Part shown: positions 11,437 to 22,887 of the stretch, one piece after another | How positions within the stretch are numbered: position 1 is the stretch's first letter | How the letters are laid out: each line of letters begins with the position of its first letter | Assembly: GCF_000512585.2 (NCBI RefSeq) | Contig: NC_089241.1 | Span: forward strand, 1,674,001-1,738,000 | Origin: Kwoniella bestiolae CBS 10118 | Taxonomy: Eukaryota; Basidiomycota; Tremellomycetes; Tremellales; Cryptococcaceae | DNA length: 64,000 nucleotides | Direction: 5' to 3' | Made by a program: the position numbers and the translations under genes | The notes under the pieces: model-generated | What the model was told of the DNA's origin: nothing | The model's input: the letters and a program-made list of their open reading frames with translations, nothing else | Database searches by the model: none

Positions 11437-13945
11437 ATAACGAACGTGCATCATTTGGATACTCGTATTGATAATTTCGATCACACGAGCTTACTCATTC
11501 AAAACGAATAAATGAACAACGATTCAATGCTCATGATATGTTGTCAACTCTGCTCATTGCAACTCCCACCATCAGACGGTCTGCAAGACGTCTGCGTCTC
11601 CTATCGGTGAATTTAATTCGCTTTCGCTCATCGGTATTACCCAGTCCCATCAAATTGACGTTGAGCTTTGGACAGTCGACATCTGAATAGACCTGGAATA
11701 TATGGGTGAGGAGCCATTCAAGTGAAATTAGGAGAAACAGTCAAGTCGAACATCCAAGTGGAGTCTGAGAGATAAGTCAGGATGGTATCCATAACCATAA
11801 TGCACCATCTGGGAAATACGACTGTGAACCGTGAGTCCTACCATAGTCTAATTCCTGTTCTCACCCCTTCGTACTTGGATAATGTTGGAACATCAATATC
11901 AAGTCCGAGTTATCGTGACGCTGATACTTCCACCTCGGATCTAGACCCACCCGTCCAGACCGAGCCGCACGTCCATGTCGATCCGCATTCGACCTTGTTC
12001 CTTTGGTATTATCGTGGATTGGTATTGCTTGGAGGGTTTTTTCGGGGTTGACATTAGGGCTGATGGGGCTGGATACTGTGGGTCTCCTTTACTTTCAGAG
12101 GTCTTGAAAGATGAGGGAGGGATGCCATGTTTGAAGAATTGAAGAGAAGAAGAACATACCGGCAGCATGTCAATTTCAAGGCTTATGGCGAGACGACCGA
12201 CATACAATGAGGTACCCCCAGCTGACTTGTTACTCCACCAGGTAAATCTCCAAGTCCTAGCTATCTCCGGAACACCGGACGAACGCAGACAGGCCCCGAG
12301 GGTGCTCAAGCTGATAGGGAAAGGGAAACATACCATGCTAGTTGTGCTCTTACTGGGGAACACATTAATCAACACTTCTTTACCTATCTTCTTGGATTCT
12401 ATCGTGAGTGTGCTATGTTTTGTTTGTATCGCTTACAGGCGAACCGAATCTTCATTGCACCGGAACTGACGCTGAGGATGATGGTGGGATAATTGATAGG
12501 TTGGAGGAGGGTTGATAGCTGTTTTGGGATCTACGTTGTTGATTGTGAGTTAGGCTGTCAATTGGTATTGTCGCTTGTGAGGGGTTTGGTAGTTGACGGT
12601 GAATCGTGAATATTAGCTCATCTTTGGAGAGTGAGTACTACTATCTATGACCCGCCTAGAGCATTTGGAGGGATGTTAGGGACGAGACGGGATATTGATA
12701 TAATGTTGGTATCATGTCGATACAGGATATTACCTCAATGTGAGTTACTCTCATCGTCAAATGACAAAGTCAAAGTCAGAACGAACAGTAAGGGTAAGCT
12801 TACTGATATATTTCCCGGATACTACAGCTATATGCGATAGATACGGCCTAGCGATCGGATCAACATTCACTCCACTCATCAAAGTACTCATCATACTCAT
12901 GTACCCAATTGCCAAACCCATGGGAATGGTAGGTTGGGTCGAGTCGACATGACTTGGGTGGCAGTTCGAGCTGATGGTTCTGATACAACGATAGATCCTA
13001 GATTATATCCTCGGAGCACACTCCGACCCAGTCACATACCGTAAAGCCGAGCTGAAAACATTTGTCAGTCTGGGTGTGGAAGATAAGTTGAATGAGGATG
13101 AATTGGGGTTGTTAGGGAGTGTGTTGGAGTTTTCAAATAAGAAGGTCGGGGATGTTATGGTGAGTCCCCTCTGAGCAATGCCTTTGATATCCCCCGATAT
13201 GGTTCGACCAGAGTGAATTTGTGTAGACTCGCTTACTGAGGGATGGGGTGATAGACCGCTAAGGAAGATATGTACACGTTATCATCTGATAAGATCGTTG
13301 TGAGTCCCTTTGCATGTCTTATTCCTACACAGTACAATGTACAGTATCTCCAGGCTGATATGGTTATTGGTATGCTGCGACGCAGGATGGAGAATTAGTG
13401 TCGGAAGTGAGTTGAGCGACATGTCATATCCATGAAATATCGGTTCCTGGTCTGATCAGCAGGTTCAGATCTTGAGAAAGGGGTATAGTCGTATACCGGT
13501 GTATGATTCTCGGACATCTACATATACGTGAGCTGGGTTGAACCCGTCTTCTAGGTCGCGATTCTCAGCTGATCATTACATCTAATTCACAGAGGCTGTT
13601 TGACGTGAGTCTGCAAAATGGGATCACATCACAATGAAGGGATGCGATGGGTATTGATATAGATCGGATTCTAGTCTACGCAGCTTGGTATCATATGATC
13701 CTACCGACTTGCTACCCGCTTCAAGGTTGATAGCGCAGGTGTTACCGCAGTGTTCACCTGATTTACCATTACTTGAGGGTAAGCAAATCAACCGTGTGAT
13801 CAACAGTAGAAGTTGAATATGCTAATCCTAATTCGGTCGTACTAAGCAATGGCATAGTGAGTGCTCGTAGTCTCAGTCCTCGTTCAATTGAATATCTATC
13901 GTATGTGAACCAGGGGTTTCAGCGTCTGATTCCGTATGTGTAATT
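10876..13945 (+). pseudogene. MAM3/CNNM-type DUF21-CBS membrane protein, duplicated 5' end and missing 3' end
   Basis: The first exon (ATG 10876) encodes a Ser/Thr-rich N-terminus, then membrane segment LFLWYIFIIVGLVLLGGVFS and DUF21 motif SGLTLGLMGLDT. After the repeat, DUF21 continues from 12242: VNLQVLAISGTPDERRQAPR, TMLVVLLLGNTLINTSLPIF, GGGLIAVLGSTLLI, LIFGE, ILPQSICDRYGLAIGSTFTP. A CBS-pair region follows: LEFSNKKVGDVMTAKEDMYT, EILRKGYSRIPVYDSRT, SLVSYDPTDLLPASRLIAQV and SPDLPLLE near 13780. The family (yeast MAM3, animal CNNM) sits in vacuolar or plasma membrane and is linked to Mg/Mn homeostasis. Coding similarity fades around 13800-13945 and is replaced at about 13958 by a different gene. 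The rest of the CBS region and the C-terminal tail are absent. Neither repeat copy alone gives an uninterrupted gene. Confidence 0.8.
11437..12343 (+). repeat. Direct tandem repeat, copy 2
   Basis: Matches copy 1 almost base for base over its first half. Differences are nearly all indels: a few extra bases around 11735-11765, a deletion in the membrane segment near 12009 (FLWYIFIIVGL becomes frameshifted), one G lost from a G run, and a loss of about 35 bases near 12095. Its second-exon part (from 12242) is intact and leads into the rest of the MAM3-like gene. Copy 1 and copy 2 are therefore complementary: each holds the part that is damaged in the other. Confidence 0.9.
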
Positions 13946-13957
13946 GTAGCTTCCAGA

Positions 13958-15588
13958 GGAATTGTATACACATCGAATTCGACTTGACCGGTTCTGGAAG
14001 AACAGATGGCGATCACGTGGTATTGTTCAACCCCGATGTAGAGGTTGACAGGATGTTGTCTGTCCTTGGACTAGATTCGGGAGATAAAAGGTTTAATATA
14101 ATTGATATTGAAAGTTTGGATCCTGCTTTGGCGAAAGTCCCCTTCCCCACCCCAGCAACGTACGATGCGATCTTCAGACATTATCTGGACATCTCCGCTA
14201 TAGCTTCAAGACAGACTATCGCTTTCCTTTCCCGATACGCACCTACCGACTCAGCCAAAGAGAAGCTAAGCGCATGGGGAACCAACAAGGAGTTGTATGC
14301 TAAAGAAATTGATGGCCCAGCATTGAAATTGGCAGAAGTACTTCAAGCTGCCTCTGGAGATTCGTTAGATCCCATCGACGGTAACAACTTCACCTCGACC
14401 CGATGGCATATACCGTTCGATAGGATCGCATTCCAAGATTAAACGTATACTCCATCTCCCTCTTCGAAATCACACAGATCCGTCGTCCGCTGTAAATGTA
14501 AATACACTGCCGCCTCGCCCGTCCACCACCACGAGCCCCGATGGGTCTTTGGGCTCAGTACCAACTTCATATTGAATGTCAAACATGCTCATTCGGGGGC
14601 CAATACCCCTGCGGCAGAGCAGGATAACGCCCTTGAAGCTGTTACTATGCGGAAGGTGCCGAGTTATAAGTTGTCGGGACCTAGGGACAATTATGTGAGA
14701 GAGAATGTCTATAAGGTGCCGATCCATGTTAGGAGGAGTACGTTTAGGTTGCCTACTTCGCCTAAAGTCCCGATTATCATGATTGGACCTGGTACTGTGA
14801 GTTGGGCGTTGTTCATCTTCTGTCTCTTCTTTCTCGCCCCTCTCCTCCATATGTTTTCTCGCGTTTCGCTTTCCGCTTCTACAGCCTTGAAATGCTTCAT
14901 ATCGGCTCAGGAGAATCGTTACTGATATTTTCATGTGCCTACAGGGAGTCGCCCCATTCAGAGGATTCGTCCAAGAACGTATCGCCCTCGCTCGAAAGGC
15001 CATTGAGAAGAACGGTCCAGACGCATTGAAAGACTGGGCACCAATGTACTTGTTCTACGGATGTAGGAAGTCGAACGAGGATTTCCTGTATAAGGATGAA
15101 TGGCCAGAGTACGAGAGGGAACTCAAGGGTGTGTTCAGGATGAAGGTCGCTTTTTCTAGGGAGATGAGGAAGCCTGATGGGAGTGAGTTTTACTCTTCAT
15201 TCCCTTATAATCTTGCTCGCCATTACTGACTATCATGATTCCTCATTAGGCAAAGTATACGTCCAAGATCTCATACATGACCTCCGATCCGAGCTTGCGC
15301 CTCTCATAGTGGACAAACGAGCATACATATACATCTGCGGAGATGCCAAGAGCATGTCTAAGGCTGTCGAGGAGAGGTTGACCCAGATGTTGGGTGAGGC
15401 TAAAGGTGGTAGTGCCGAGGTGGAGGGTGTGAAGGAGTTGAAGATGCTCAAGGAGAGAAATGTGAGTGTGGTCTATCCTATCATAAGTCATCTGTCATGC
15501 TAGAGCTATACATATGTAAAGTGCGGTTCAGCTGACGATTGGATCGTTTGTGATGGTATAGCGACTCATGACTGATGTTTGGAGTTAA
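13958..15588 (+). pseudogene. NADPH-cytochrome P450 reductase, C-terminal half only, with small lesions
   Basis: Begins abruptly with RNCIHIEFDLTGSG and then GDHVVLFNPDVEVDRMLSVL, the start of the FAD-binding/connecting domain. It continues IESLDPALAKVPFPTPATYD, IFRHYLDISAIASRQTIAFL, PFDRI, then a damaged IPRL..YSIS..SSK segment (about 14415-14461, two frame changes that cancel). After that come YTAASPVHHHEPRWVFGLST, SPKVPIIMIGPGT, GVAPFRGFVQERIALARKAI, MYLFYGCRKSNEDFLYKDEW, AYIYICGDAKSMSKAVEERL and a last exon (15562-15588) RLMTDVWS. These are the FAD and NADPH modules of the P450 reductase with the typical ...DVWS end. The membrane anchor and FMN domain are missing and the 5' side is a MAM3 gene. 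The intact enzyme feeds electrons to P450s such as CYP51 at the ER. Either a misjoined assembly or a truncated copy. Confidence 0.8.
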
Positions 15589-16293
15589 TCGGCCTCATCC
15601 AAGATGATGACCTCCAATTTGGGCTTTGTGGGTGGATAGTGGGAAGTGGATAGATTGTTTTGTTTATGACTGATACGAGAGTCACGGCGGGGATGAGGAA
15701 TAGCATGTTATTCATATAGATGTGGTGTTAAGTCATTGGTCTTTTGCATGCATATACTGTTTATACGTCCATACTGTTCTGTTACTGCTTTCTGACATCC
15801 AGCAAGAATCAGATAGACCAGGAATAGTGGGATGAGATCGTTGTGCATGTACATACAAACAGCCATACAACCGTGCCTGGGTGACTAAAGTGACGAATCA
15901 TGATCGATCGGCAGCATCAAAATATGACCATCAACAAAAAACATTATGTCACCGTTATCTCATGGGTCATCTTACGAGACTCGGTGTGCTGACCTGTGAA
16001 ATAAGTTGAGATGCTCGGGCATGGTCATGCTTGACCGTTGAAAGCATCCGTCACCAGCAACAGCAGGAGAACTACCAGTATACATACGATATAAGAGACG
16101 GTGGGACGACAAGTAATATATAGAACCACCCTCATTTCAATCTCGACTACTTCTAACACCACCTTCCAACCGTTCTGTAACGTCCTCTTCAATACCACCT
16201 TTACAAGAGAGACGGGCCTTCGTACCTTTAGGCGAATATATCAGTGTGTACTTTCGAAGGATACAACAAGCGATCAGATAGACCCAAAGCAAG
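15589..16293. other. Intergenic region with no gene seen
   Basis: Lies between the 3' end of the reductase fragment and the DUF1295 gene. It should contain the promoter of the latter. I recognise no ORF with coding character, no repeat and no RNA gene. Confidence 0.35.
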
Positions 16294-18155
16294 ATGTCAC
16301 CTACATATCAGATTATAGATCAGTATAACCTGACTATCTCATTCTTGATTACGCTGGCTTGGCAGATGTTGGGATTTGCTATAGCTTGGACGTTCAAGGT
16401 GAGTAGTCGACTGAGGTTGGATATGCGCTAGGTTGTGATGCTGACTCTGATGTGGTAGTTTGATAAAGTCACGGAGTAGGTCGTTTCGTGCTGTGACTCG
16501 TCCTCTGGGGAGATAGATCGACTGACGACCAAAATAGTTTTACAGGAGGATCCAATTTCTTTATACTTGCTTTGATCACTCTCACTACAGGAGGAAGTGA
16601 GTGGATATCTCTGCTCTTGGTCGATATGGGAATCACGAGCTGATGGCTGACATTTCGTATCGATTGTTACAGCATACACAGCTAGGTATGTTTTCATTCA
16701 TCCAGGGTACTTGTACAACGAGTTGAGCTGACTTATGTGTCCTCATCATAGGAATATCGTGTGAGTTGCAATATTTGACTAGCAGATTTAGACAAGATTG
16801 ATTTATTCGTTGATCCCTTGCAGAGCGTCAGTTCTCATGATGATTTGGGCAGCGAGGTTAGCTGGGTTCCTGTTGTTCAGAGTATTGAAAACAGGTAGTG
16901 AGTCTCCTGCAGCCGCAGCCATCTCCTCACTTCTCACCGGGATAACAGAGGTGTCGCTTTTGGCGTTTCACACGAGCTTATGGGGAACATAAATGAACCC
17001 AGGTGATACTCGATTCGACGATATCAGAAATCATTTCTTTAAGTTCGCTGGGTTCTGGGTAGGACAGATAGTATGGGTATGGACTGTCTGTGAGTCATCC
17101 ATCCGTTTCCGATGTGTGATGCGCTCCAATATCATCAGTCTATTGGGGTCCAACGGAAGCTGAGAATCTGTATTCTTTCAACAGCCTTACCCGTAGTGAT
17201 CCTCAATTCACCTGCCGTCTCATCGCCATTCAGATCAGGTGATCCGTCCTTTGGGAAGGCAACTGATATCATCGGTATTATTTTGTTTGCTATTGGCTTG
17301 TTTTGGGAGGCTGTAGGTGATATACAGAAGGTAGGTCAACTTCTCTGCACGCACCGGATGGAATTCACGAAGAAGCATTCGATCCATCTCCGGTTGCACG
17401 ACTTCTCGAGCTATTAACGGAATCACGAAGAGTGGATACTGATCATGTATCAAATTAGTACATGTTCAAATCATCTAAACCACCCAGGGGTCAACCTTGT
17501 ACAAAAGGATTATGGTATTTCTCACGGTGAGTACTTTATCCCAGCCGAACATAGGCAGAAGTAAGAGCCTCAGCTGAGTAGTTGACTGGTGTAGTCATCC
17601 ACCTTATTTCGGTGAAATCACCGTACACTGGGGATTATGGTTGTTGTGCTGTGAGTGATGACAGACATCAAACCTGAAATCACTCTACCGACCCGATATA
17701 TAATGCTATCCGGCTGACTGCCTTGCCGCCCAACTGTAGTAACACCAACAACCAACGGTCTCCTCCCCAAATCAGCCAAATCAGCCCAATACGCCGCCAT
17801 CCTCTCCCCCCTACTCACCATGGTACTTCTCCTCTTCGCCTCCGGTCTCCCCACCGCCGAAAAACCAACAGCCAAGAAATACTTCCTCATGTCCTATCCA
17901 TCTTCTTCCCATCCTTCCTCGGGAAGTGAAAATGGGTTCTCCCTACCTGAAGCGGAGAATGATATTTGGTCGAATTACAAGTCATATTTGAAGAGAACCA
18001 GTATAATCATCCCCTGTCCTCCTTCTGTCTATGCTAGGTTCCCTGAATGGCTCAAACGGAGTGTCTTGTTGGATTTACCTATATTTAGGTTTGATGAGCG
18101 GACGGATGGGAGGGACGCTTGGGAGGAGGAGAGGAAGAAGAGCGGTGGGGCGTAG
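16294..18155 (+). CDS. DUF1295 (steroid 5-alpha reductase-like) multi-pass membrane protein
   Basis: Spliced gene with many short exons; start ATG at 16294 (MSPTYQIIDQYNLTISF). Hydrophobic segments alternate: ITLAWQMLGFAIAWTFKF, NFFILALITLTTGG, ASVLMMIWAARLAGFLLFRV, FWVGQIVWVWTVSLPVVI, DIIGIILFAIGLFWEAVGDI. The family signature is RLAGFLLFRVLKTGDTRFDD plus the C-terminal GLWYFSRHPPYFGEITVHWG, the conserved region of DUF1295/isoprenylcysteine methyltransferase-like enzymes. The C-terminal exon (17740-18155) adds an unusually long hydrophilic tail after the last membrane helix. The likely location is ER or another endomembrane. The substrate is unknown; a lipid or sterol reductase activity is inferred only from the family. 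Confidence 0.85.
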
Positions 18156-18524
18156 GGTTCGGTCGGGGTTGATATAATGTAGTGAAAGAAGTAAAATACG
18201 TATGGTCCTATAATGTATGATGTCTGACTGCGGCTGCACACTAGCAATGCTCTAAGCAGAGCTCGACCGCCCGTGCAAGACATTCCTGTACATGGAAACA
18301 GAGAGGAGGGGTACAGGTAGCCTTATAAAGGGGTGTGAGGTGGACAACCTCCACTCTGCACGTTACGCTCAACCAGGCATATCGAACATCACCGACGTGT
18401 TGAATCTCGCATTCTCAATTCCTTTCATCTTCAACAAGAACCTATCAAATATAATCTACAACAACTTACTCGATCTGGACACTGGTATACTTCCATGAAC
18501 CCAACCCCACTGCCAATCCGAAAG

Positions 18525-19183
18525 ATGCTGCGTACCATCTTTCTCGCGTTATTCCTCTTCCCCCTCACGCTAGCCCAGTTCGGCGGCTTCTTCCAACATG
18601 GCTTCCCTTTTGGCGGACACGGTCATGGACCGCCAATGCATGAGCAGGATCATGGACAGAGGAGGGAACATAGAGGATGGACCGAGATGGATAATGGTGA
18701 GTTTGGTACTCTATTCAACGTCACCAGCACAAGGCGGACGAACGAGGGAGGGATAATCTGGTCGTATTCACCTGATCACCCTCTCATATGATACGCTATC
18801 GAATGTATACTGAATGTCTTACTGCGTATAGTGCACTGTAGAGCGGGGTACGTCTGTCCCTCCTCGCTGGCTTGTGTACCTACCCCTGCGGATTGTCCAT
18901 GTCCTTATCCGTGAGTAGCTTAGCTTTGAAGCAAAATCCCATCCTCTTATACTTTCATTTTATTATATACCCTCACCGAGCATCGCACACGATTGTCTCG
19001 ATGATATCAGATATAACATGCTAATGAATTACTTCTCCAAAATCTCGCAGCGAAGATATCAAATGCGTCATACCGGATAACAGAGAACGGGACGAAGGTG
19101 AAGGTCCGCCTTTTGTCTGTGTAAGGTCTTCTGGAGGCGAAGGGAGCTGCGAACAGGTAATACAGTACTCAAAGCCTATATGA
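18525..19183 (+). CDS. LCL2: LCL2-like small secreted/ER protein
   Basis: Three exons: 18525-18697, an exon opening at about 18832 (VHCRAGYVCPSSLACVPTPA ... DCPCPYP), and a last one opening at about 19051 (EDIKCVIPDNRERDEGEGPP) and ending SKPI with TGA at 19181-19183. A clear signal peptide, MLRTIFLALFLFPLTLAQFG, is followed by a Gly/His-rich stretch. The Cys-rich pattern HC...YVCP...LACV...CPCPYPED...KC...FVCVR matches the fungal LCL2 (long chronological lifespan protein 2) family, thought to act in ER-associated degradation. An in-frame ATG at 18495 would add ten residues before the signal peptide, and I prefer 18525. It converges with UBA4. Confidence 0.85.
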
Positions 19184-19338
19184 TGGGGATGCAACCGTTG
19201 TTCGGTGGTTTCGGTGCATCTCATTTCATTCGTTTATGCTGTCCAGCTAAAATGGTAACATAGCGGATCACAGGTATGGTACTGATGCTATAAGATGCTA
19301 TAAGATGCAAGGTATCCATCTATTGACCTAACCTATGC

Positions 19339-21017
19339 CTAGTAGACTGGGAACTCAGGATCCACTTCTCTGCTCCAAGCTCTCAATCCGCCTTTCACAT
19401 CTCTTATCCTCACTTGCCAATTCTCAACGGAGATCTTGCGCAAAGCATCTGCAGCTATCTGGGAATCATTACCTCGCCTGCAGAGGAATATCACTTCTTG
19501 TGAAGCTGGAATGGACGATGGGTCTTTCAGTATAGTGGGAAGTGGTATATCTGGAAACCGCCATCAGCTACTGATACTTCCCCGAAGGTGTATCTAAAGA
19601 AAACTTACTGATTGATCCTGGGAGTGAACAGATACCGAATTCCACTGGAGGACGAGTATCTACCAGGGATATCTGAGAGTCTGAACTGAGTAGAGTGGAC
19701 AGTTCCTATCATACGGTAGAATATCAGCTTTGACGCAAACCTTGACCCTCACGATGTTTTCAGAAATAGCTCACCTTCACATTGATTCTCTCTCCATCAC
19801 GTCCTTCTACCAACCCCGTCTCCTCATCCACTTCTGGACCCATCGCTCCGGCACAGAAGGATTCATACCCATACACATCCAGATCGTCCGTTATTGTAGC
19901 AGATGGCCCACAGGCGATACATTTAGGGGAGGGTCCTTTCATACGTATTGTGCGAATTAGGGGGTTTGAGCAGAGATGATGGAGATGCAATAGTGGCTCT
20001 GGATCTACATCACAAAGTCTCAGCTTATTCTGATTCAATGTTCAGCTGAAAGAGAAAGAGATCGAACGCACCTTCTTTCCCTATAATAAGCTTTATGACT
20101 TCCCCTGCCATCCCTGTCCCCACCAGACCAGTCACCACCCCCCACACGCCCTCCTCCTCACACTTCCCCCCTGAACCAGGTAACACGCTAGGCCAGATAC
20201 ACCTATAACATGCCCTCCTCATTCCTGCCTTTGTAGATCCACCATATACTGCCCATTGACCTGCTGAGGAGATGGCCGCGCCTGATACGAGGGTTATACC
20301 TAGTCGGACGGCTGCGTCGGAAAGGAGATATCGAGTCAGAGGTCGGTCGGTGCAATCTACTAGGATTGAGTAGGGGGATAAGAGGGAGAGGGCGGTGGAA
20401 GGTGATATAGGTACGGGGTGGGGGATGAGGGTCACACTTGGGTTATTTCTACATAAATAAGGCTTGTCAGTCAGCTATGACAAGTGGATTTCAGTCTTAG
20501 CACAGTGACTAACGCTGATAATGTTATGCAAGCTGACTCAGCCTTGTTCATGCCCACTCTATCTGTCGTGTGAAGTATCTGTCGATGCAAGTTGCTCAAG
20601 CTGACTGTATCATGGTCGAATATCCCGATCGTTCCTTATTGACGGAGTCAGATGATCAGCTTTGAGTTACCCAGAGGTGAATGGTAAGGAAGGTGATACT
20701 CACCTACTCCAGAGGCGGCAAGGTATTGCAACGTTGGACAGCCCAGTCCACCAGCACCTACCACTGCTACTTTGGCATTCTTAAGTTTGAGCTGAGCTAT
20801 TGGATCATCCAGTGTACATGAATCAGCTCGTGAGCTCCGGTACAGTGATGTTCATTCTTGAAGCTCGTGGGATGAGTGGTCTCGAATGATGCTCACCGGG
20901 CAGACCAAACCCAGGCATGATCATTTGTCGACCATATCTGACGTACTCATCGAGTGAGAGAGGTACTTCGTCTGTTGGAGGTAACGTCGAGCTAGATGCT
21001 TCGTTTTCAGTATTCAT
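19339..21017 (-). CDS. UBA4: UBA4/MOCS3-type E1-like adenylyltransferase and sulfurtransferase
   Basis: Minus-strand spliced gene. An N-terminal region (MNTENEASSS) leads to the ThiF/E1 domain: PLSLDEYVRYGRQMIMPGFG, nucleotide motif VAVVGAGGLGCPTLQYLAAS, then TIGIFDHDTVSLSNLHRQIL, SILVDCTDRPLTRYLLSDAA and GVVTGLVGTGMAGEVIKLII. CxxC pairs suggest zinc (CYRCIWP and CIACGP). The C-terminal rhodanese domain contains SLVDTRPPVEF and the catalytic loop EVIFLCRRGNDSQIAADALR with the active Cys, ending REVDPEFPVY. UBA4 activates URM1 for 2-thiolation of wobble uridine in tRNA and for protein urmylation; in many fungi it also serves molybdopterin synthesis. An upstream in-frame ATG at 21086 is possible. 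Confidence 0.92.
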
Positions 21018-21362
21018 CTTATCGGAGCTTGTGATCGGCCTTTCTGGTTCCTTATTCAATGTATGAAAGTGATGATGCGAATACACAGATCAGATGCAAG
21101 AAGCAGAAGGAGGATGTTGCTTTCTTTTCAACTTTTTGGATTCACCTCCACCTGTTGCTGTTTTGTAGTGTCATTACGATAGTGCATTAGCGGGATCAAA
21201 TGCTTCTTTACAAGACTATCCTAATGACTCGCACAGAGCGCTTTCCGTTGGGTTCACCTGAGGTGCGACCTCCTGCTTCACTTTCGTGCATCTTCTTCAT
21301 CGTTCATCTTCAACTTTCTTCGACAATTTTTCTGACACCTGACACTACCCAAATCAAGCAAA

Positions 21363-22417
21363 ATGGCCACGACAGCGTCATCATCTAAAGGTCAGATGGA
21401 GACCAACCCCAGAGGTATCCCAAAAGCCCCATTCGTGGTGAGTCTATCGCTCTTGCACCGGTCCAATACAACACGAGCTGACCGTTGGTTTGCAAATGAT
21501 ACTAGGCTGATGTGGACGAATATGTTGGAGGTAAAGATGCTGAGATACAAAGTACCATGAAAAAATTTGAGGAGACTACAGCGTGGGTATCTTCTTCTGT
21601 CAAACACCCGTCTCCATATGTCAGCCAGTACTTCGTTCGTGACTCAGCAAGCTGATCATTCGAGATGTGTATAGCAAATACCGATACATGGAGATATCCC
21701 TGCAACAACGTCGTAAAGCCCTCCTAGGTAAAATACCAGATATGGAACAGACCCTCCAGGTAGTCAAGTTCCTACAAGTCCGACGAAAGAAAGCTTTGGG
21801 CGAACCTATCGAAGAGGAGGAAACGGGTAGCGATGATGATGATGATGATTTGGATGATTTAGATGATGAGGAGCAGAAGGAGGACAAACCTTTGAAGACG
21901 CTTTTTGAGCTGAACGATACGTTGTATGCTGAGGCGGAGGTGACGGAGACGGGGGAGGTTGGACTATGGTTGGGGGTGAGTTGGCTTCGGACCTGTCTGA
22001 TATAGATTTGGCCGAAATCACTTGATAGTTCGTCATTGATGGTTGAAGCTGATGATCTGTTGACCCACGCAGGCAAATATAATGTTAATGTACCCATTAC
22101 AAGAGGCCATCGACCTCCTAACGACCAAACTAGCGACAGCTAAGAAATCCCACGAAGAGACCGTAGAAGATTTGGAGTTCTTGAGAGAACAAATTACAGT
22201 CATGGAAGTGAACTTTGCAAGAGTGCACAACGTGAGTATAGGCTTGATATATTATAGCCATTCAAACGACTCGGAGCTGATCAAATGTTACTACACCTCA
22301 CAGTGGGACGTGAAAAGACGAAGAGAGAAAGGTTTGATAGGTCAACAATCCGGATTACTTCCTTCGCAGAGAAAGCAGGGTAATGATGATGATTCAGATG
22401 ACGATGATAGGGACTAA
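21363..22417 (+). CDS. PAC10: Prefoldin subunit 3
   Basis: Spliced gene. Starts MATTASSSKGQMETNPRGIP, then KAPFV|ADVDEYV, KYRYMEISLQQRRKALLGKI, PDMEQTLQVVKFLQVRRKK, an acidic Asp-rich insert, TLFELNDTLYAEAEVTETGE, VGLWLGANIMLMYPLQEAID and a C-terminal coiled coil ending VNFARVHNWDVKRRREKG plus an acidic tail. The two coiled coils joined by a beta hairpin (LNDTLYAEA...VGLWLGANIMLMY) are the alpha-class prefoldin fold, and the sequence is that of subunit 3 (VBP1/PAC10). Prefoldin is a hexameric cytosolic chaperone delivering actin and tubulin to CCT. The Asp-run insert (about 21822-21870) lies between the first coiled coil and the hairpin. Confidence 0.92.
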
Positions 22418-22887
22418 AGGACGGTATATAGCATTGCATGCATAAACATTGTAAATACTCTAGAGTGTATTTGGAAGGTGGCGATTGGAATAACGTAGTA
22501 TACAGCTCTGATCACAGCGACGATCATAGTATTTCACATTCACACTATTGCAAGTGTTCCAGGTCAGATCATATAGTGTAGAGTGATTATGAGTGTTCGT
22601 AATATACAGTGATATTCGTGTAGCTTCCGTCCACTAACTGTGCTATGACCATTACTCGGCTAGACCTCTTTCTCTGACCCTTGACGGCAATACGATAATA
22701 CTGTACTGTACAATATTAACAGAGTTCACGATATAACCCAGCTTTTCTCTGACAGAGTTTTTCTCTCGACATTGTAAAATGGAATAATTATACACAGAAA
22801 TGTCTTCCCTCCTCTTCCTAACCCATGAACGTCTTCTTCTCCCTGACCAACTCCAGCTGATTCAATTGATCCCATAAGGAAGGGATA
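22418..22887. other. Convergent intergenic region
   Basis: 3' ends of the prefoldin gene and of the minus-strand low-complexity gene. AT-rich, with no coding or repeat structure seen. Confidence 0.35.
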
